Notes: generated by a model not told the origin, from the letters alone. Shown: positions 25,530 through 34,074, numbered from the stretch's first letter. The stretch is 64,000 nucleotides of DNA from Bacillota bacterium (GCA_015059495.1 SVAI01000001.1:124001-188000); one strand, 5' to 3'. Numbers and translations: made by a program.

Positions 25530-27436
25530 GAGAAGGAAAAATAGAACTAGCTATTAAAAAAGATGATAAATGTTATAGAAAAAGTGCTTTATCAAATGAG
25601 ATAGAAGTAATAGATGGTGAATATTGTGAACATAATATTAATAGATATGCATCTAATAATGGTAGATTACATGTAGATGGTTCTAAATTAGTTAATGAAG
25701 TAGGAGAAGAATTTAGAATTACTGGAGTATCCAATATGGCAACACCTTTTTCTTCGTACGCAACATACGTTAGAACACATGAAAAAATGTATTCATTAAA
25801 ATCTTTATCTAATTTAAAAAAATGGGGAGTAAATGGTTTTAGAATATTTTGCTCTAAATCATTTTGGGAATCTGCAAGCGATGAAGAATATAATAATACG
25901 ATGAATTCTTTAAAAGAAGTAGTTGATAAATTTATTAGTTTAGATATGTATGTTATGATTAACTGGAGTACTGGAAGTGATGAGGCTAATAATCCACCTC
26001 AAACTAATGCAGCTGTAAGATTCTTTAATGATGTATCATCTTATTATAAAAATGATTATCATATTATGTATGAGATATGGAATGAACCTGGCCCAGGAAA
26101 AACATGGAACGATATTACTGAACATGCAAATCAAGTTATACCAGTAATTAGAACTAACGCTCCTGATTCAATTATCCTAGTTGGTACACCATCATATGAT
26201 ACAAGAGTAGACCAAGTAATTGGACATGAATTACCATATGATAATATTATGTATACACACCATACTTATACTAACATGGTTAAAACTAATCAATTTGAAT
26301 ATTTAAAACAAGCAATTGACGCTGGATTACCTATTTTTGAAACCGAATGTTCTGCAGTTTCAAGTGGTTCACCTGAAGGTGATTATGTCAATGAACCACA
26401 AGCATATACATTTTTTAAATATTTAGATCAATATAATATTAGTTATATGTTCTTTGGTTATGATACTGGAGTATGGGCATATAACTTTGAAGATATTAGA
26501 AAAAATAATTATGTATGGGATGATAACCTACCAAGTTCAAATCTTAGAAAAAATGCATTATTTTTAAAAAATATGTTAAGGGGTCAATATCCTGATTCAG
26601 TATATTTGTTAAAGACAAATAATGCCATGCCTGGAGCTGAAGGAGAAAATTATAGGTCAAGTGAATGGAAAGACAAGATAGTATCTATTGAATTTAAAAA
26701 TACACTAAATGTTCCAAGTAATGCAATAATACAATGGGATTTATCTGTAGATAATACAAATTCCATAATTGGTTACTTAACTGAAACTTCGGATCAAAAT
26801 AAATATGCACTGGTAATAGCAGCAAATGGAAAAATAAATGCACCAAGAGATAGTGGATATCTATTCGCAGGTATGAACAATTTAAAAACAATAGATTTTA
26901 CTAATTTTGAAACAGTTGGTGTTGCTAATATTAGAGGAATGTTTCAAAATGATGAATCACTAGAATCATTAGATTTATCAATGTTTGATGCAAGTGAGAT
27001 AACTAATATGATTAATACTTTTGCTTTCTGTAAAAACTTAAAGAGTATTAATTTTGAGGGATGGGAACCAACCTTAACTAACATGGATACAGCCTTTAGA
27101 GATTGTCAAAAACTAGAATCACTTGATTTATCACATTTTAATGTTGAAAATGTACAATCATTTAAAGTATTATTCTATAACTGTAATTCACTTAAGACAT
27201 TAAATATATCTACATGGAATCCAAGTAATGTAACTGATATAAGTAAATTCTTAAAATATAATAAATCTTTAGAAGAGGTTAATATGTCATCATTTAATAT
27301 AAGTGATAACACAGTTTTAGATGAAGCTTTGTATGATGTTAAAGAAAATGCAAGAATAATTGTTAAAAATCAAGATATTATCGATAGATTACAACAAACA
27401 ACTACTAATAACCTTAATTTTATTATAGTAGAGTAA
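24890..27436 (+). CDS. Secreted dockerin-like / GH5 cellulase-like / BspA-repeat protein B
   Basis: 848 aa, same architecture as its upstream neighbour. Residues 1-213 differ at only one position (Thr/Ser). The GH5 domain is divergent from copy A: 'VNGFRIFCS', acid/base Glu in 'MYEIWNEPGPGKTW', 'YTHHTYTN', nucleophile Glu in 'IFETECSAV' (TEC instead of the usual TEWG/SEWG). C-terminal DUF285 repeats include 'LESLDLSMFDASEITNMINTF' type units. The catalytic Glu residues are present in both copies, so both are probably active but with different glycan specificities. No cohesin or scaffoldin is in the window. Confidence 0.88.
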   Translation: MKKNNIKILLLVLIILTIPVIVKFSYALNNDVRSEEYTIKENKIYAVPTTYNYRVEELLSKIESEKELKILNSNNEELKKGDNVYTGCKLSVENNIYDIIVLGDVTGDGLIQIGDVAAIYNHYKGNKQLNDSLVESGKLTGNTIVNIGDVAKLYNYYRGKKAFSYYNQNMIDVDSIVVNANSYYSSSDSNSLGTNIIDKLNTNYNNGDQVVVTREGKIELAIKKDDKCYRKSALSNEIEVIDGEYCEHNINRYASNNGRLHVDGSKLVNEVGEEFRITGVSNMATPFSSYATYVRTHEKMYSLKSLSNLKKWGVNGFRIFCSKSFWESASDEEYNNTMNSLKEVVDKFISLDMYVMINWSTGSDEANNPPQTNAAVRFFNDVSSYYKNDYHIMYEIWNEPGPGKTWNDITEHANQVIPVIRTNAPDSIILVGTPSYDTRVDQVIGHELPYDNIMYTHHTYTNMVKTNQFEYLKQAIDAGLPIFETECSAVSSGSPEGDYVNEPQAYTFFKYLDQYNISYMFFGYDTGVWAYNFEDIRKNNYVWDDNLPSSNLRKNALFLKNMLRGQYPDSVYLLKTNNAMPGAEGENYRSSEWKDKIVSIEFKNTLNVPSNAIIQWDLSVDNTNSIIGYLTETSDQNKYALVIAANGKINAPRDSGYLFAGMNNLKTIDFTNFETVGVANIRGMFQNDESLESLDLSMFDASEITNMINTFAFCKNLKSINFEGWEPTLTNMDTAFRDCQKLESLDLSHFNVENVQSFKVLFYNCNSLKTLNISTWNPSNVTDISKFLKYNKSLEEVNMSSFNISDNTVLDEALYDVKENARIIVKNQDIIDRLQQTTTNNLNFIIVE

Positions 27437-27450
27437 TATAATCAAAAATA

Positions 27451-27478
27451 AAAAAAGCATTCAATCGAATGCTTTTTA
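27451..27478. terminator. Bidirectional terminator between GH5 gene B and rpsD
   Basis: AGCATTC / GAATGCT stem with an AATC loop; six A on the left and five T on the right let it serve both convergent genes. The rpsD stop codon is adjacent (27479). Confidence 0.88.
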
Positions 27479-28081
27479 TTATCTATTGTAGTATTCTACA
27501 ACTAATGATTCATTAATTTCTTGATTTAATTCGCTTCTTTCAGGTAATCTAACTAGTTTACCACAAAGTTTATTCTTATCAAATTCAACAAATTTAGGTA
27601 ATACATTAGTACTTTCAACAGCTTCTTTAATTGCTGGATGATCTAATGATTGTTCTTTAACAGCGATTACATCTCCAACTTTAACTTGGTATGAAGGAAT
27701 ATCAACTTTAATACCGTTAACTGTTATATGACCATGATTAACAACTTGTCTTGCAGCTCTTCTTGTTTTAGCCATTCCAAGTCTGTAAACAACGTTATCT
27801 AATCTTGATTCTAATAACATTAAGAAGTTTTCACCAGCGATACCAGTCATTTTTTGAGCTTTATCAAAAGTTCTTCTAAATTGTTTTTCATTTAATCCAT
27901 ACATGAATCTAATCTTTTGTTTTTCTGCTAATTGGACACTATATTCACTTGGTTTTCTTTTTCTATCAGTTCCATGAATACCAGGTGCATAAGGTTTCTT
28001 AGCTAATTCTTTACCATTTTCTAATGTAGAGAATCCTAAATGACGAGATTTTTTGTATGCAGGTCCTGTATATCTAGACAT
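27479..28081 (-). CDS. rpsD: 30S ribosomal protein S4 (uS4)
   Basis: 200 aa, the standard length. It opens '[16 protein letters not shown]' and has the S4 RNA-binding domain '[30 protein letters not shown]'. The N-terminal zinc-site cysteines found in some S4 proteins are absent (C-minus type). S4 is a primary 16S rRNA-binding protein and in Firmicutes represses its own mRNA. The gene is monocistronic, with its own promoter, long leader, and RBS AAAGGAGAA. Confidence 0.98.
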   Translation of the reverse strand: MSRYTGPAYKKSRHLGFSTLENGKELAKKPYAPGIHGTDRKRKPSEYSVQLAEKQKIRFMYGLNEKQFRRTFDKAQKMTGIAGENFLMLLESRLDNVVYRLGMAKTRRAARQVVNHGHITVNGIKVDIPSYQVKVGDVIAVKEQSLDHPAIKEAVESTNVLPKFVEFDKNKLCGKLVRLPERSELNQEINESLVVEYYNR

Positions 28082-28246
28082 AAATATTTCTCCTTTCTTT
28101 TACTATTTGCTACTAAAAAGGAACGTTACAATTAAACTAGGGGAGTTTATCTAAAACTTTCTCTCTTGGCATCAAAGATACTCGTAATCTAAGTTTAGAG
28201 ATAAACACATCTAATTTCCTTGCAACAATGCCAAATTAAGTTGCAA
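28082..28246 (-). promoter_or_regulatory. rpsD leader, probable S4 autoregulatory RNA
   Basis: About 165 nt of structured leader between the promoter and rpsD. It is typical in position and length of the Firmicutes S4 leader, in which S4 binds a pseudoknotted RNA to repress its synthesis. Complementary segments are visible, for example GTTTATCTCTAAAC-type pairing and a GATAAACTCCCC region near the ribosome binding site. I did not fold the full pseudoknot. Confidence 0.7.
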
Positions 28247-28251
28247 TATAA

Positions 28252-28279
28252 ATTATACCATGAATTTAAATATTGTCAA
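28252..28279 (-). promoter_or_regulatory. rpsD promoter
   Basis: On the minus strand: TTGACA (28274-28279), 16-bp spacer, TGG-TATAAT extended -10 (28252-28257). Confidence 0.9.
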
Positions 28280-28288
28280 TGTTTTGGC

Positions 28289-28313
28289 ATTAAAAAAAAC
28301 TGCTATTAAGCAG
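28289..28313 (-). terminator. Ferredoxin gene terminator
   Basis: On the minus strand: CTGCT / AGCAG stem with a TAAT loop that contains the stop codon, followed by eight U. Confidence 0.82.
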
Positions 28314-28563
28314 CTTTTTCTTCAGTTTCTTGAGTAGGAAATTCAACTACGTTGTCTGGAGTAGCTTTTGTTTCTTCTTCAACGATTTCAATAGCAGCAG
28401 TAGGACAACCTTCTTTAGCTTGTTCTAAATCAGCACTATCTAAATTTTCTTGAGATATAGCTTCAGATAAACCAGCATCATTAAAATCAAAATGTTCTGG
28501 ATCTAAACCTACGCATGCACCACAACCGATGCACTTAACACTGTTAACTTGTACTTTCTTCAT
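28306..28563 (-). CDS. Ferredoxin, single 4Fe-4S cluster
   Basis: 85 aa electron carrier. The cluster ligands are 'CIGCGAC' plus a distant 'EGCPTAAI', the pattern of Bacillus-type 4Fe-4S ferredoxins. The C-terminal 25 residues are an acidic/Thr extension. Start ATG 28563 is preferred to the tracked 28614 because AGGAGAGG precedes it and the protein then begins 'MKKVQVNSVKC'. It has its own promoter and terminator. No redox partner is adjacent. Confidence 0.93.
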   Translation of the reverse strand: MKKVQVNSVKCIGCGACVGLDPEHFDFNDAGLSEAISQENLDSADLEQAKEGCPTAAIEIVEEETKATPDNVVEFPTQETEEKAA

Positions 28564-28585
28564 ATATAATCCTCTCCTAATAATT

Positions 28586-28614
28586 AGTATATCGTAAAGT
28601 ATTACTATTTTCAA
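28586..28614 (-). promoter_or_regulatory. Ferredoxin promoter
   Basis: Minus strand: TTGAAA (28609-28614), 17-bp spacer, TATACT (28586-28591). Confidence 0.8.
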
Positions 28615-28673
28615 ACAAAAACAATACCAAAATGTAAATAAATATGATATTATTTATAAGAGGAGTATAGATT

Positions 28674-29615
28674 ATGGAATCACGTGTTAATAAATATAGT
28701 ACAAATGATAATGAAGTATTATCTAGAACTAAAAAAAATCAAAGATTATATAGTGAAATAGGTGATGAACTTAACAAACCATATGATTTAAACTCTAGTA
28801 GTGTTGTTTTAGAAAACAATCCTAAAACTATAGATATTGATAAATTAAAGGATATGCTAGATAAACAATATAAAGAAGAAATAAAAAATAAGTCTTTAGC
28901 ATCACTAGATGGAATGTCTGAAGTATCTCAAATAAGTTTAAATGAAACTAGAGAATATGATATCAATGCAATACTTTCTAAAGCTAAAGAAGAAAGAAAA
29001 AGTGATTACGAAGAAGATAGACTTAAAAAATTAAGAAATACTCAATTAGATATCTTAAATGGATTAAATATAGAAAATCAAAAACACGATGAAGAAGTAA
29101 GTATATCAGTTTCTAAAGAAGAAGGTAATAAACTTAAATCTTTAATAGATACTATTAACTTAACTGAAGAAATAAATCAAACTAAAGCTATGGATCCTTT
29201 AGATCTATTATCAGATTTAAAAGGAAATAATGATGAAACTAAAGTTGATGGTGTACAAGAACTAACTCAAGAAATAATGAAAAAAGCACAAGAATTAGAT
29301 ACTAATCAAATTGAAAAAGTACATGATGAACTAGAAAAAGAATTAAATTCAGATACTGCTAAAATAGATAATTTAACTAAGAACTTAAAAGGTATAATGG
29401 AAGAATCAAATAAAAAAGATTTATCTAAAACTGATTCATTCTATACTACATCTTCAGTGATAACTAAAAATGACTTTGATGACTTTAGTGATTTAAAAGA
29501 AGATATAACAGCAACTAAAGTAGTAGTTAAAATACTTATAGTAGTAGTTATCTTAGCATTTATATGTGGAGTAGTATTCTTATTAAATCAAATATTAGAC
29601 TGGGGATTATTTTAA
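28674..29615 (+). CDS. Tail-anchored coiled-coil protein, unknown function
   Basis: 313 aa, highly charged and Asn/Lys/Glu-rich with predicted helices and short coiled coils through residues 1-280. A single C-terminal transmembrane segment ('VVKILIVVVILAFICGVVFLL') leaves a very short tail. This is a tail-anchored topology with the bulk in the cytoplasm, unusual in bacteria and seen in some division or secretion factors. RBS AGAGGAG. No known domain. It lies divergent from the ferredoxin gene. Confidence 0.7.
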   Translation: MESRVNKYSTNDNEVLSRTKKNQRLYSEIGDELNKPYDLNSSSVVLENNPKTIDIDKLKDMLDKQYKEEIKNKSLASLDGMSEVSQISLNETREYDINAILSKAKEERKSDYEEDRLKKLRNTQLDILNGLNIENQKHDEEVSISVSKEEGNKLKSLIDTINLTEEINQTKAMDPLDLLSDLKGNNDETKVDGVQELTQEIMKKAQELDTNQIEKVHDELEKELNSDTAKIDNLTKNLKGIMEESNKKDLSKTDSFYTTSSVITKNDFDDFSDLKEDITATKVVVKILIVVVILAFICGVVFLLNQILDWGLF

Positions 29616-29626
29616 TCCTCTTTTTT
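29602..29626 (+). terminator. Terminator of the tail-anchored protein gene
   Basis: GGGGATTA / TAATCCTC stem (one G-U pair), TTT loop, T6 tail; the stop codon is inside. Confidence 0.85.
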
Positions 29627-29652
29627 ATTGCTAAAAAAAATTTAAAAAATAC

Positions 29653-29681
29653 TTTACAAATATTTTTATATATGTTATTAT
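29653..29681 (+). promoter_or_regulatory. Promoter of a probable small RNA
   Basis: TTTACA (29653-29658), 17-bp spacer, TATTAT (29676-29681), giving a start near 29687-29689. Confidence 0.65.
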
Positions 29682-29686
29682 TCTTT

Positions 29687-29796
29687 AGGCATCAAGAAAA
29701 TACAACAAGATTTTACTTGATATCATTACAACAAGATTCATAATACACGATGGTTAAGACATCTCAGAGAAAAGAATGGCAATAGCCATTTTTTTG
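29687..29796 (+). ncRNA. Probable ~110-nt small RNA with its own terminator
   Basis: Between a promoter-like element and a strong terminator (AATGGC / GCCATT, AATA loop, T7; 29775-29796) lies about 110 nt with no ORF. It has a hairpin CAAGAAAAT / ATTTTACTTG whose loop is ACAACAAG. A second copy of ACAACAAGATT (29702-29712 and 29728-29738) follows, then GATG/CATC pairing. It ends 24 nt before yunB, so it could be a stand-alone RNA or an attenuator-type leader. It does not match a riboswitch or housekeeping RNA I can name. Confidence 0.55.
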
Positions 29797-29820
29797 TTTT
29801 TATAAACATAATATTAAGTA

Positions 29821-30522
29821 ATGAAAAGATTTAAACATAAGAAATATAAATTAAATATTACTACTATAATTATTATGTTAATAATAGTTAATACTATTGC
29901 TATATTAAATTATTATAAGAATAATCTATCCTATAAATTAATAGATATATCTAAAAATACTATTGAAGTATATAATAACTATTTAATAATGAATTTTATA
30001 TCTAATGATATCTTATCTAAAAGTGATTTAAATGATATTATTAAACTTAATAAAAATAATAAAGATGAAATAATATCTATTGAATATGATACTAAATTAA
30101 CATATAAACTATTAAAAGTAGTAACTGATGAATTATATCAAATAGTATCTCAAACAACATATAAAGATATATTAGATTATGATTTTGATATAAAAGACGA
30201 TTTAGTAATATATTATCCTGTTTTACTATCATCTAATAATATATTTTTAAATAATCTAGGTCCTAAAGTACCAGTTAAGATTAAATTCTTATCATCACTA
30301 TTAACTAATATTAATACTAAAGTAACATCATATGGTTTAAATAATGTATTACTTGAAATATATATAAATATAACTATTAATGATGATATAGTAATACCTT
30401 ATTATAAAGATAAAATATCTAAAGATTATAGTGTATTATTATCCTCTAAAGTAGTAATGGGAACACTACCTAATTATTTAGGTACATCTATCGAAAATTC
30501 TTCTCCAATACTATCAAAATAA
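29821..30522 (+). CDS. yunB: YunB-like sporulation protein
   Basis: 233 aa with an N-terminal transmembrane segment (residues about 14-29) and an outside domain. The segment 'NNLGPKVPVKIKFLSSLLTNINTKVTSYGLNNVLLEIYI' region matches the core of Bacillus YunB, where a (G)PKIPVKI box precedes T-V-x-YGINNxLVEIYI. YunB is expressed in the mother cell during sporulation in Bacillus; its biochemical role is unknown. There is no ribosome binding site: a TAATAT-like -10 lies 6 nt before the ATG, so the mRNA may be leaderless. Synteny with yutD, yutH and a NifU gene downstream supports the assignment. Confidence 0.85.
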   Translation: MKRFKHKKYKLNITTIIIMLIIVNTIAILNYYKNNLSYKLIDISKNTIEVYNNYLIMNFISNDILSKSDLNDIIKLNKNNKDEIISIEYDTKLTYKLLKVVTDELYQIVSQTTYKDILDYDFDIKDDLVIYYPVLLSSNNIFLNNLGPKVPVKIKFLSSLLTNINTKVTSYGLNNVLLEIYINITINDDIVIPYYKDKISKDYSVLLSSKVVMGTLPNYLGTSIENSSPILSK

Positions 30523-30559
30523 CTTTATTTATGTTATATTATTATTAATAGGTGATAGT

Positions 30560-31390
30560 ATGGAAAACAATATATTTATAAACATAGCTTTAACTACAGC
30601 ATTAAGAAACTATATATTATTAAAAGAAACTAAAGATTATTCTATTGCTAATGATTTTCTAATATATGTAGTAGGTATGTTAAAAAATATCTATGGTGAA
30701 GAAAATGTAATTGGTTTATATGAAAAAGGTGATGAAGCATCATTTACTTATCTATTAAAGAAATATAATGTAGATGAATACTATGTAGATAAATTCTATG
30801 ATGACTTAGATAAATACTATAAAATAGATATTAATAATAAAATAACTAAAAAATTTGAATATAATCCATATATTATCTATATTCAAGAAGATTTAATAAA
30901 TATGTTTATAGCTAAATATCATGTAACTAAATTTGATCCTAAATACTTTGATAAATTTAAGAGTATGTTATTTACGTTAGATAATGAAAGTGAATTTGTA
31001 AGAGAATTTACTAAAAAATATGTATACGATGTTAATTACATATCACATTATTATGATTCTAAAGTAGGACTACTACTAAGTAATTTTGATATATCACTTA
31101 AAAGAGATAATGTAGTATCTTATGAAGTATATGAAGCACTAGGTATGTCTAAAGATAAAGTTGATTCTTTGTCTTATAAGGAACTAGAATCTATTAATAA
31201 TAAATTATTTAAATCATTTAATTTAAGCCCAATAGATACTAATATTAATCAAAAACTATTAAAGAAGATAAAAGAGGATGGCAAAGAAATTGATATGTCA
31301 TTTAAAAAGCCAATACAATACATATTAATAACATTATTGATTCTTGTGATATTATTCTTTATAATATTAAAAGTGATGGGAGTAATTTAG
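30560..31390 (+). CDS. Tail-anchored protein of unknown function
   Basis: 276 aa, helical and Tyr/Asp/Lys-rich, with one C-terminal transmembrane segment ('YILITLLILVILFFIILKV') and almost no tail. RBS AGGTGAT. The topology is like that of the 28674-29615 protein but the sequences do not look related. It ends one base before the ATG of yutD, with the RBS for yutD inside its last codons, so they are co-translated. No family recognised. Confidence 0.7.
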   Translation: MENNIFINIALTTALRNYILLKETKDYSIANDFLIYVVGMLKNIYGEENVIGLYEKGDEASFTYLLKKYNVDEYYVDKFYDDLDKYYKIDINNKITKKFEYNPYIIYIQEDLINMFIAKYHVTKFDPKYFDKFKSMLFTLDNESEFVREFTKKYVYDVNYISHYYDSKVGLLLSNFDISLKRDNVVSYEVYEALGMSKDKVDSLSYKELESINNKLFKSFNLSPIDTNINQKLLKKIKEDGKEIDMSFKKPIQYILITLLILVILFFIILKVMGVI

Positions 31391-31669
31391 ATGAAAACAA
31401 TTAAACTAAATGATATAACTTACGAAATACAAACAGACTATCGAGAAGCATTAAATGAAGCAGAATTACAAGAAAAATTTACTGATTATTTCTATGAATT
31501 TGACTATATAGTAGGGGATTATGCATATTCAAAACTAAGATTAAAAGGATTTAATGAAAGTAATTCTAAGAAATGTACTAAAATAAATGATATTAAAAAT
31601 CTAGATAAATACTTAGAAAATAACTGTGCATATGGATGTAAATATTTTGTACTAAAAAGAGTTAAATAA
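31391..31669 (+). CDS. yutD: YutD-family protein
   Basis: 92 aa. The pattern 'YEIQTDYREALNEAELQEKF', 'FDYIVGDYAYSKLRLKGF' and 'CAYGCKYFVLKRV' matches the YutD (DUF1027) family of Bacilli closely. YutD is a small conserved cytoplasmic protein of unknown biochemical role. Start immediately follows the previous stop, with GGGAGT as ribosome binding site. Its presence beside yunB and a yutH-like gene mirrors Bacillus gene order. Confidence 0.9.
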   Translation: MKTIKLNDITYEIQTDYREALNEAELQEKFTDYFYEFDYIVGDYAYSKLRLKGFNESNSKKCTKINDIKNLDKYLENNCAYGCKYFVLKRVK

Positions 31670-31678
31670 CTCTTTTTT
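31655..31678 (+). terminator. yutD terminator
   Basis: AAAGAGTT / AACTCTTT stem, AAAT loop, T tail; contains the stop codon. Confidence 0.85.
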
Positions 31679-31741
31679 AATTTTAATTGAAACATTACTT
31701 TTTTTTTGCTATAATTTTAGAAGAGAATAAGAGGGATAACT

Positions 31742-32488
31742 ATGCAAGAAAAAGTAGAATTGTTAATTGATGGAAATGATACTATATCACAAGAATTACT
31801 TTCTGAATTTGAAATTAATGATGGAGGTAATGTTAAGAGATTTATTCTTTTAACTAATAATGATATTGATCAAAATGGTTTAATTAAGATTCTTGCATCA
31901 GAGATTGACGGTGGACAAATCAAAAGAATCGATTCAGACGATGACTGGACTAAAGTTAAAAACGTTATGCGTTCAATCATAGCATCATCACCTGAACCAA
32001 TTACTTATATTAATACTGCTGTTAATAAATCATTTAACGCAACTCAAGATCATGCAAGAATAATTGCTGTTCAAGATACTGCAAAACAAGCTATTGCTAA
32101 AGATTATTTTGATAAGAGACCAGATGTAGAAGAAGCTCCAGAAGTTGCTCCTGCACCAGTAGTTGATGAAAATGCAAATATTTATCCAACTGACAATACA
32201 GTTGCTCCAATAGGATCAGAAATAGCAAATGGTATATCTGAAACTCCAGTAAGTGAACCAACTGTCGAAAATAATGCACCAGTTGAAGATGAAGATGCAC
32301 CAATTCAAAACTATGAAGCACCAGCTGTTAACGATGTAAATCTTGATGAAGTATTAAGAGATTACAAAGAACAACTAATGCAAGAAGTAACTATAGCAAT
32401 AGATAAATATATAGATAATATTAAATTAACTATTGAAAACAATGAATTAAAAAATATTATTGCTAATTTAACTGATAAAAACTCATAA
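31742..32488 (+). CDS. DUF1292-like N-terminal domain protein with acidic low-complexity middle
   Basis: 248 aa. The first 85 residues have the DUF1292 layout: a strand near 'EFEINDGGNVKRFILLT', then 'LASEIDGGQIKRIDSDDDWTKV' resembling the conserved I-x-DD-x-E-W end of that family. Residues about 125-205 are Pro/Glu/Ala-rich and disordered; a helical C-terminus follows. DUF1292 proteins are small Firmicutes proteins of unknown function often found near yrrK/yrzB-type genes. RBS AGAGGGAT. The match is by pattern only. Confidence 0.55.
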   Translation: MQEKVELLIDGNDTISQELLSEFEINDGGNVKRFILLTNNDIDQNGLIKILASEIDGGQIKRIDSDDDWTKVKNVMRSIIASSPEPITYINTAVNKSFNATQDHARIIAVQDTAKQAIAKDYFDKRPDVEEAPEVAPAPVVDENANIYPTDNTVAPIGSEIANGISETPVSEPTVENNAPVEDEDAPIQNYEAPAVNDVNLDEVLRDYKEQLMQEVTIAIDKYIDNIKLTIENNELKNIIANLTDKNS

Positions 32489-32505
32489 TAATATGAGTTT
32501 TTTTA
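32478..32505 (+). terminator. Terminator of the DUF1292-like gene
   Basis: AAACTCAT / ATGAGTTT stem with an AATAAT loop and T7; the stop codon is in the hairpin. The right arm overlaps the tracked but unlikely start (32493) of the next gene. Confidence 0.85.
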
Positions 32506-32516
32506 TATTATTTAAT

Positions 32517-33404
32517 ATGAAGAATATATTAAATTATTACTATAATATTGATATTGTAGATATTATTAAACTAGAGGATAACTATTTAATATTTGATGAA
32601 TATAATAATTATTTACTATATAAACTAAATGATTATATAAATATTAATAATGTATTAAATATAATTAAAAAGATTAATACTAATGATTATAGTAATATAA
32701 TATTAAATATTAATAATAAATATATAACTAAACTAGATGATAATAATTATGTATTATTATTACTTAAAGGTATCTTAAATGAAGAAATAACTATCAAAGA
32801 TATTATTAATAATACTAATAAATACTTATATTTAAATAATAAAATAGATATAGTTAATCTATGGTCTAAAAGATTAGATTATCTAGAATATCAAGTATCT
32901 CAATTAGGTAAAAATAAAGAAGAATTACTAAATACCTTTTCATTCTTTTTAGGACTAGGGGAAAATGCTATTAGTTTTATTGATATTAATAATATTAATT
33001 TTAATAATATAAGATGTTCTTTAATGCATTATAGAATTAATAATAAAGAATTAAATATGAATTATTATAATATTTTAAATACCATAATAGATTATCAAGT
33101 TAGAGATTATTCTGAATATATTAAATCTAAAATATTTAATAATGAAGATATCTTAAAAGATATAAATCTAATATTAGATAATTTAAATAATGATGAAATA
33201 AAGTTATTTTATGCAAGATTATTATTTCCTACTATATATTTTGATGTAGTAGAGAAGATACTATTAAATGAAATAGATGAATCTATATTAAATAAATATA
33301 TCAATAATATTAATAATTATATTAATTCTTTAAATGATATATATTTAGAAATAAAAAAAAGAATATCAATAGATATTCCCTCTTGGATTAAATCTCACAA
33401 TTAA
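32517..33404 (+). CDS. YutH/CotS-type spore-coat-associated kinase-like protein
   Basis: About 295 aa, very Asn/Ile-rich. The segment 'LWSKRLDYLEYQVSQLGKN' followed by 'FFLGLGENAISFI' and 'IRCSLMHYRI' matches YutH/CotS family proteins, where W..R-D-x-LE, (F)xxGLxENAI and the H-R kinase-like loop occur in this order. In Bacillus YutH is a spore coat protein. I choose ATG 32517 because 32493 lies in the previous terminator. No ribosome binding site is seen; TATTAT ends 5 nt before the ATG, suggesting a leaderless mRNA. Gene order (yunB, yutD, here, NifU) supports the call. Confidence 0.7.
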   Translation: MKNILNYYYNIDIVDIIKLEDNYLIFDEYNNYLLYKLNDYININNVLNIIKKINTNDYSNIILNINNKYITKLDDNNYVLLLLKGILNEEITIKDIINNTNKYLYLNNKIDIVNLWSKRLDYLEYQVSQLGKNKEELLNTFSFFLGLGENAISFIDINNINFNNIRCSLMHYRINNKELNMNYYNILNTIIDYQVRDYSEYIKSKIFNNEDILKDINLILDNLNNDEIKLFYARLLFPTIYFDVVEKILLNEIDESILNKYINNINNYINSLNDIYLEIKKRISIDIPSWIKSHN

Positions 33405-33630
33405 TTACACCTTTAATTTCAGGTATTTCTTGTTTTAATGTCTCAAATATACCATTTTCAATAGTAACATCAGCCATTGAACATCCTTGGCACATACCAA
33501 GTAATTTTATATATACATAATTATCTTCATATTTAACGAATTCTAAATCTCCACCATCCATATAAAGATAAGGTTTAATTGTCTCTAATATTTCTTTAAT
33601 CTTCTTTATAACTTCTTCGTTGTTTTTCAT
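33388..33630 (-). CDS. NifU C-terminal-domain Fe-S scaffold (YutI-like)
   Basis: 80 aa. 'KPYLYMDGGDLEFVKYEDNYVYIKLLG' and 'CQGCSMADVTI' are the NifU-like domain hallmarks, with CxxC binding a transferable Fe-S cluster at the dimer interface. Start ATG 33630 is preferred (AAAGGA upstream); the ORF track starts 6 codons earlier. The 3' end overlaps that of the convergent yutH-like gene by 17 bp. It fits the Bacillus yut neighbourhood, where yutI lies near yutH. Confidence 0.93.
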   Translation of the reverse strand: MKNNEEVIKKIKEILETIKPYLYMDGGDLEFVKYEDNYVYIKLLGMCQGCSMADVTIENGIFETLKQEIPEIKGVINCEI

Positions 33631-33717
33631 GGGTATCATTCCTTTCATAGAACATTATATACAAAAAATTTGCCAATGTAAATTAATAAATGGTATAATG
33701 TATCCAGGAGCTGTTTT

Positions 33718-34074
33718 ATGAAAAAATATAAAGTAGGAGATGTAATCACTTGTATAGTAAGTGGTATCGAACCCTATGGCATATTTGTAAGCGTAGATAA
33801 AAAGTATAGTGGTCTAATTCATATATCAGAAATATCTAATGAATTTGTTAGAAATATTAATGATTATGTTAAATTAGAAGAACAAATTTATTGTAAGATT
33901 ATTGATATAGATGAAAAGGGTCATCAAATGAAGTTATCTATTAAAGACATAGATTATGCCAACACTGGGTTGGAAAGAGAAAGAATAGACACTAAACAAG
34001 GATTCCAATCTCTAAAGGAAAATCTTCCTAAATGGATGGAAGAAAAATTAAAAGAATATGAAAAAGAGTCTTAA
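33718..34074 (+). CDS. S1-domain RNA-binding protein (GSP13/YugI-like)
   Basis: 118 aa with one S1/OB-fold domain in residues 1-75 ('YKVGDVITCIVSGIEPYGIFV', 'GLIHISEIS', 'IIDIDEKGHQMKLSIKD') and a charged C-terminal tail. The size and layout are those of general stress protein 13 (YugI), a ribosome-associated S1 protein. RBS CAGGAG. Its stop codon overlaps the stop codon of the convergent glycosyltransferase gene within a shared terminator loop. Confidence 0.88.
   Translation: MKKYKVGDVITCIVSGIEPYGIFVSVDKKYSGLIHISEISNEFVRNINDYVKLEEQIYCKIIDIDEKGHQMKLSIKDIDYANTGLERERIDTKQGFQSLKENLPKWMEEKLKEYEKES

Noticed and set aside
22560-27436. Cellulosome locus
   Set aside because: Dockerin-like modules are present but one repeat is degenerate and no cohesin or scaffoldin is seen; a cellulosome cannot be claimed.
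29702-29738. Possible CRISPR repeats (ACAACAAGATT twice)
   Set aside because: Only two 11-bp copies inside a transcript-like unit; no array and no cas genes in the window.
32493-32516. Start of the yutH-like gene at 32493
   Set aside because: That ATG is in the right arm and tail of the previous gene's terminator; ATG 32517 follows a plausible -10 box.
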